Assembly (NCBI GenBank): GCA_016859345.1
Contig: CM029112.1
Span: forward strand, 16,437,225 to 16,501,224
Reading direction: 5' to 3'
DNA: 64,000 nt
Source: Istiophorus platypterus
Taxonomy: Eukaryota; Chordata; Actinopteri; Istiophoriformes; Istiophoridae
In this document: positions 59,182-64,000 of the stretch, piece by piece
How positions within the stretch are numbered: the first letter of the stretch is position 1
How the letters are laid out: every line of letters begins with the position of its first letter
Program-made: the position numbers and the translations under genes
Notes under the pieces: model-generated
Databases searched by the model: none
Told to the model about the DNA's origin: nothing
The model's input: only the letters and a program-made list of their open reading frames with translations

Positions 59182-60461
59182 GTATGTGTGCACACACATT
59201 CATGCGCAGCGAGCTTATGCAATCTCATGATTAATGATCGTAAAAACAAAGACTTTATTTCTGTACGTACAGTACAGGATGTGAGCAGTTTGTACTCATG
59301 TGTTTATGGCCATTTATTAAACAAATTAAACATTGTTCCTCCGTATCATGGAGACCAAAGTTTACCCTCAAGTGGCACTTTATTACTCCTCCTATTACTA
59401 AAGTGTATGTGTGCGTGTGATTATTATGCTCTTTGATGTGTAAAGGTGCAAAACATATGAGTGGTTACCGAATGCATGTATTTCACAGTATCTTTAACAA
59501 TTAGTGCCCATAAAGACTAAAAGACAAAAAATAATATTTGTACTGAGCTCAGGTCAGGTTGAGTTCAGGACCAAGGCAAAATTTCCTAATGAGATTTCTA
59601 CATATAACAACTGAATTCTTCGAAATTGAAATGCAACATAATGGAACCTGTGTTCGAGGGTGTTTTTATGTGAGTTCAAGCCAAGTGCTGGCAGAGTTGG
59701 TATCAGATGCCAGTGGGGGACATGAATAATAGACAATGACAGGCAGCGGGTTGTGCTCTGCTTGCTTAACCCAACCACTCGAAAACGATGTCATGTCAGG
59801 TTTAGTGGTTGGAGCTGAAGACAGTTTAAGATGTTTGTCCTAACTGGATCATTAGTCTACTGTTACTGTGCAGTGATACTGTCTCCATAGTGAGGAAATG
59901 CATGTAAGCATACATTTCAGTTTCAGTAGCTGCAGTTACATGCACGTGTTCTTGCATCATTATTGAATCCGTTCCAGCAGTTGATGATTGCAGGTCAACC
60001 ATTGACATGGGGTTTACATGCCCCGACTGACTGAATTGGAAAAGCTGTGCGACGTGCACAAAAGTGATGAATATGTCAGGCATGGGGCTTCCTTTACGGC
60101 TATTCTGTATCTCTGGCAATGCTAAAAATGTGAATTAACCATTTTAACTAATCACGCTCCAGCCAGTGTAAGCATTTAAATTGGCATTAAGGAGTATATG
60201 TGTTTTGTGTTAAAAGCTTGAATATGGGTGAATAAGTCTACATTTATCTATACAGTAGTGAGAGTTATTCTTACAGTGTCTTTTCTCCACAGCAACCGTA
60301 TGGAAAGTTTCTCCTTCAGTGCAAATGCTGTTGCATCACATTTTACTGTGTGATGTGATGTTTATGACAAAAGATGCAATTGTGTGTGTCGTTGTTTGTG
60401 ACTCCTTATCTAAAAAATTAGCTAAATTAAAAGTAACTTCTATTCAAAGATACTTTAGTAT

Positions 60462-60562
60462 GTTCTAACAAACAGGCCTTTCATGTTCTTTCACACAGTC
60501 TGCTCCTTCCTCTTCCATCTTCTTTGGAGGACAGTTATCCTCATGTTTTGGTCTGGAAAGTT
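60462..60562. repeat. 100-bp repeat, copy 1
   Basis: About 91 percent identical by eye to 62537-62637, in the same orientation. Both contain CATGTTCTTTCACACAG followed by TCTGCTCCTTCCTC. Confidence 0.8.
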
Positions 60563-61325
60563 AATACAGTAACAAAACATAGGCTTCATCCTTGAGTGTT
60601 TAAGGAAATTCACAGTAATCAACTTATTATATTTTGAGCTATCTTATACAGAGCAATTGTCGGCCTTTGAGTAGCGCCACATTATGAGGCAATTCTCTTA
60701 TTTCAACTTAAAGGACATATAGTCCACACCACCAAAAGCCCCTAACTAAAAGTACACAAAATTATGTGGACAGCGTTCTATTATTTTATGGTATATTGCT
60801 TTCAGGACAGTGCATGGCCAGAGGTGGATGTTTTTCTAGAGCAGTGAGCACATTTTATTCAGGGTGTTACCGTTAGGGAAAGAGCTGTTTCAATCAGATC
60901 ATTCAAACATTATTTTATTTCTGACCCTCTCTGCTGTCAGAGTAAATCATGTTGACCCAGTTCTCTCTTAGGACATTAATACTAATTTGATCAACAAAAT
61001 GAGTAACAAACACATTACAAAGAAAAATTCCCAGAGAGAACTATAACGTTTTTTTCCATACTTCTAAGATTCACAATGACACATTTACTCCTGTTGTCTA
61101 TATGAAGCTAAAAAACAAGTAATATATAGTATTTATAATTATAAATATATCATTATTATGTCTGATCTCTTTCTCCCAAAAATGTTGTAATACTATAGTA
61201 CTTGATAAGAGCCATAAATCCTGTATCTATATTCAGAAAAGTAAACACAGGCAAAGGTAATTCAATTCAACTGAAATGTATTGAACAGTTTTACACATTT
61301 ACAATATGTAACACATAAACAAGTA

Positions 61326-61440
61326 GGGATGGGTGGGGGTGGGGAATGAAGGGATTTTTTGCGGGAGTGGGGAAAGGGGAAAGGGTGGGGGAGAAAGGGG
61401 GTAGGGGGTTGAAAAAGGGTAAAAAAAAAGGGGGGGGGGT
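61326..61440. repeat. G-rich purine tract with G-quadruplex potential
   Basis: Many runs of three or more G. At 61326-61344 four runs are separated by loops of two, one and one base, which is a canonical quadruplex pattern on the plus strand (the sense strand of baiap2l2). Confidence 0.7.
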
Positions 61441-62536
61441 TGAAAGATACATGTAGTTTATTGTTAAAGCTCCAGTCCCATGCTAACACAGTTGTACAGT
61501 TTGTGTTAAGGTGGGACTTACGGTGCTAAGGAGAACTTATTCTTACAGGGAAATCTACCTAAGTCTAAGGACAGGACTCATTGAAACACTCCCCAACAGA
61601 GTGTAACTGCACTACAACTGTTATATCTCTGTGTATTCATTTGACTCTTTCCATACTGTATATATCTTACAGTATTCATATATACCCCTTTACTAGCAAA
61701 TTACCACAGAAATGCTGCCAAATCTATTTTAGGTTCAGTTGACTTTGTTTGGGGTTATTTTTGGTTTACTGCAGAATATATACATTTGAAAATTAAGGAT
61801 AATATTTTGGTCAAAGTTTTTAATCAGATATCACATTCATACTTGACACATGCTTGGTTTGTTATGTTACAATGAACATTTACCTTTTTTTCCATTTCAA
61901 TCAATTGATTAGAGACAGTGACACTAAGAGCGAAGTGTTTTGGTATTTTGACACACCTTTGCCCAAGAAACAGTACTGCAATCATAAAATCATCCTTTTT
62001 CCTTTGTATTTTCATCAACTATATTAGAACGGTATTTCTCAGTACCATTTACTGGGTATGAGAAACTGTTAAAACTATGGTGCATTAACTAAACAAGTTA
62101 CATGAAAATGTATTCAAGCTTCAGAAAAATTATGAATAAAAAACAGGGAAAGGCAGCCAGGTCTAAGGAAAAATTAGAAATTAGAAACCTAACCCTTGTT
62201 TTTTTTTCAGATTTATATGCTGAAGAGAGAAACTCCTCTAAGCTCGCCTCAAATCTCAGTTTAAGGTTTATATATTATAGAGTTTGTTTTGAGATTTATT
62301 GAGCCATTTCTCATTGTATTCTCACACAAACATTTGAGCTAGATTTTTTTTGAAAAAGCCCTCTATGGACTCTCAGATGCATGTGTGCAGATTAATGATT
62401 AATCCAGGTCGTTTGAAATGAAGCAGCAGTTGCTGGGGTCAGACTTTCTGATTTTAAAGTGGATACTTTTCATTATGCAGATAACAGGTTCTTCTGGCAG
62501 AGACTGAACAGGATCCTCAGAGTAAACGAGTAAAAA

Positions 62537-62637
62537 GTTCTAATAAACAGACCTCTCATGTTCTTTCACACAGTCTGCTCCTTCCTCTGCCATCTGCTTT
62601 GGACAACAGTTATCCTTATGTCTTGGTCTGGAAAGTT
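62537..62637. repeat. 100-bp repeat, copy 2
   Basis: Direct-repeat partner of 60462-60562; about nine mismatches by eye and no indel. Confidence 0.8.
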
Positions 62638-63169
62638 TGGTGGCAATTCTTCTTTCCATAAATTTATCATCGGCAGGAGGTCTCGAGCATACAGAGATCC
62701 AAGGTCACGCAGCAACGACCAAAGAGCACAAAACTTAGTGAGCATTTATAACCTGTGCTGTATACAGAGGGTAGACATTGCTGTGTAACTGTTCAAAGAG
62801 ATAAGACAAAACATAGGAATTGTTCCACTGCAGCTGCAGAGCTGAAGGATTTCCATTGTTTTGTTCGGTTTCTATCTTTTCAACAGAACAGTGAACAAAC
62901 AGTGCGTTCCATAAATCAAGATAACTACAGCATGAAAGATGAATAGTAATAAAATGTTCATTACCCCCCCCCCGAGCTTTTTTTGCTCACAAAAGAAAAA
63001 AAACAATTTCTTGGAAGTTTGTTTTTGAATGTACCATTTTCTCTCTCATCAGCACTACTACTGGCTTTGTTTCATGCAAAAATACTCACCAATGCTCTTC
63101 AGAGCAGCACTGACAAATGTTACCATTATTACTTGTAAAATTACCTGAAATTGCCTATCTCAGAATGAT

Positions 63170-63993
63170 CTCAAAAACTAGTCTTACCTACTGTCTTCGC
63201 ACCCTGTTTGGTTGTCTGGAACGCTTCAACCCATTTCGAAAACATGTCAACGATGACAAGACAAGAAGTTGTCCCTTCACTTGGTGTTAACTCGATGAAA
63301 TCCATTTGTAGATGTTCAAATGGTTTATCTGTTGGTGGGTGATTTGCTTGTTCTGTCTAGATACCTGTCTATGTTGTTAGTAGCACAAATCAAACAACTT
63401 TGACTAAATTTTTGTCAGTGTAATTGAATACCCCCCCCACCACCACCACCACCACCACCACCACCACCACCATCACAACCACCACCATCACCAAGACACA
63501 TGATCCTTTCGGTATGTCAATTTAGAATAGTTAGGAAAATGATATTTAGGCAAACGGGGTTTGTTGTTTGGTCAAAAACACATCAGTGTAGGTACAGTCA
63601 CTTATCTTCCAGAGTGTCCTCCAGTTGTATCTCCTGCAAGTCAGCTGTGGGAGTAAAGGGTGGGTCATCAAGTATAGAAACCCTGAGCAGTCATTATTGG
63701 TTTTTCAGCCTGCTTGGCAGCTGCTGCTTCTTTTGCAATCCCCTGTAAAAAAAGGTCAGTGTTGTTGGTATGACTCAGCATTTACACACAGCAAGCTGTT
63801 TTGGGAGCTGGGTGGCATCAAACAATGCAGTGACAAGTTGGGGATGTGCAATAGGTTTTCCAGATAAGGTTAAAACATTTCTGTGTTTCCACAGTGTGCT
63901 AAAATCACGAGCAACACCAAATGCATATCTGCCGTTAGTGTTAATTGTTGCTGCTTTACCTGTTGCCACAGGAGGAGAGAGATGAGAAAGCAC
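63170..63993 (-). mobile_element. Broken endogenous retrovirus pol fragment (RNase H end and start of integrase), running off the right edge
   Basis: Read on the minus strand, 63993-63775 is an open frame with RYAFGV, WKHR and SGKPIAH, the pattern of a retroviral RNase H. Where a catalytic Asp is expected the sequence has Asn. Next, 63750-63670 gives GIAKEAAAAKQAEK and then stops. Around 63410-63385 a CLIC pair suggests the integrase zinc-binding CxxC. From 63350 to 63190 a frame containing QMDFIEL and FSKWVEAF is the start of the integrase core with its first catalytic Asp. Beyond that the homology ends, so the second Asp and the Glu are missing. Frameshifts, stops and an inserted CAC repeat show that it is dead. 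The motifs fit a class I (gamma/epsilon-like) element. The rest of pol should lie right of the window. Confidence 0.8.
63431..63494. repeat. (CAC)n trinucleotide repeat inside the retroviral relic
   Basis: CAC triplets preceded by a C-run and ending with CAT interruptions. It splits the RNase H and integrase parts of the relic. Confidence 0.9.
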
Positions 63994-64000
63994 TAAACTG

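Larger units (their letters stand above)
59182..63169 (+). other. baiap2l2: baiap2l2 intron 3 (unique and repeat sequence)
   Basis: No further I-BAR exon could be found by looking for the expected continuation of the domain. The intron holds a duplicated 100-bp segment, a G-rich tract and, to its right, a retroviral fragment. Confidence 0.6.

Noticed and set aside
60490..60562. Candidate baiap2l2 exon after the CACAG in the 100-bp repeat
   Set aside because: The phase-1 reading does not resemble the expected continuation of the I-BAR domain, and the segment is repeated at 62537.
62558..62788. 76-codon plus-strand frame near the retroviral relic
   Set aside because: Begins inside the 100-bp repeat and shows no domain; likely accidental.
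63431..63494. Possible CRISPR-like or coding poly-His array
   Set aside because: It is a simple CAC trinucleotide run with no spacers and no surrounding open frame.

Overview
The window is vertebrate nuclear DNA, most probably from a teleost fish. Coding exons are short and bounded by GT/AG introns, and several CpG-rich promoters are visible. CA/GT microsatellites are abundant, and the dispersed repeats and Tc1-like, LINE and endogenous-retrovirus remnants look like those of fish genomes. I see no bacterial-style operon, CRISPR array or tRNA/rRNA gene. Five protein-coding genes can be supported. I assembled them by hand from reading frame, splice consensus and exon phase, and three of the models close exactly in frame from end to end.

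Layout, left to right. (1) 2207-6435, minus strand: a Myb/SANT-like (trihelix-type) DNA-binding protein with a C-terminal coiled coil. A decayed Tc1-like transposon sits in one intron. A GC-rich upstream region carries two palindromic CRE sites. (2) 8303-15956, minus: a 16-exon SP100/SP140-family nuclear body protein of 634 residues, with order HSR, nuclear localisation signal, SAND, SAND, PHD and bromodomain. The second SAND domain is unusual. A perfect IRF-type element lies about 170 bases upstream of its start. (3) 16965-25232, minus: a 10-exon FAM20C-type secretory-pathway kinase of 560 residues with catalytic residues intact. (4) 25.2-43.6 kb: a gene-poor stretch with no recognisable exon, rich in microsatellites and old repeats. 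(5) 43849-52607, minus: a 5-exon neuronal pentraxin receptor of 563 residues whose reading frame appears to begin at a CTG codon rather than an ATG. (6) 57783 onward, plus: the first three coding exons of baiap2l2, an I-BAR protein. It is transcribed away from nptxr and continues past the window. Its third intron contains a broken class I endogenous retrovirus pol fragment that runs off the right edge.

The genes do not form one pathway. nptxr and baiap2l2 are also neighbours in the same human chromosome band (22q13), so this half looks like conserved linkage. No wholly new multi-gene system was found. The most interesting signals are the tandem-SAND architecture with its IRF element, the non-AUG start of nptxr in a full Kozak context, and a variable-length TG tract pressed against the splice acceptor of the PHD exon.
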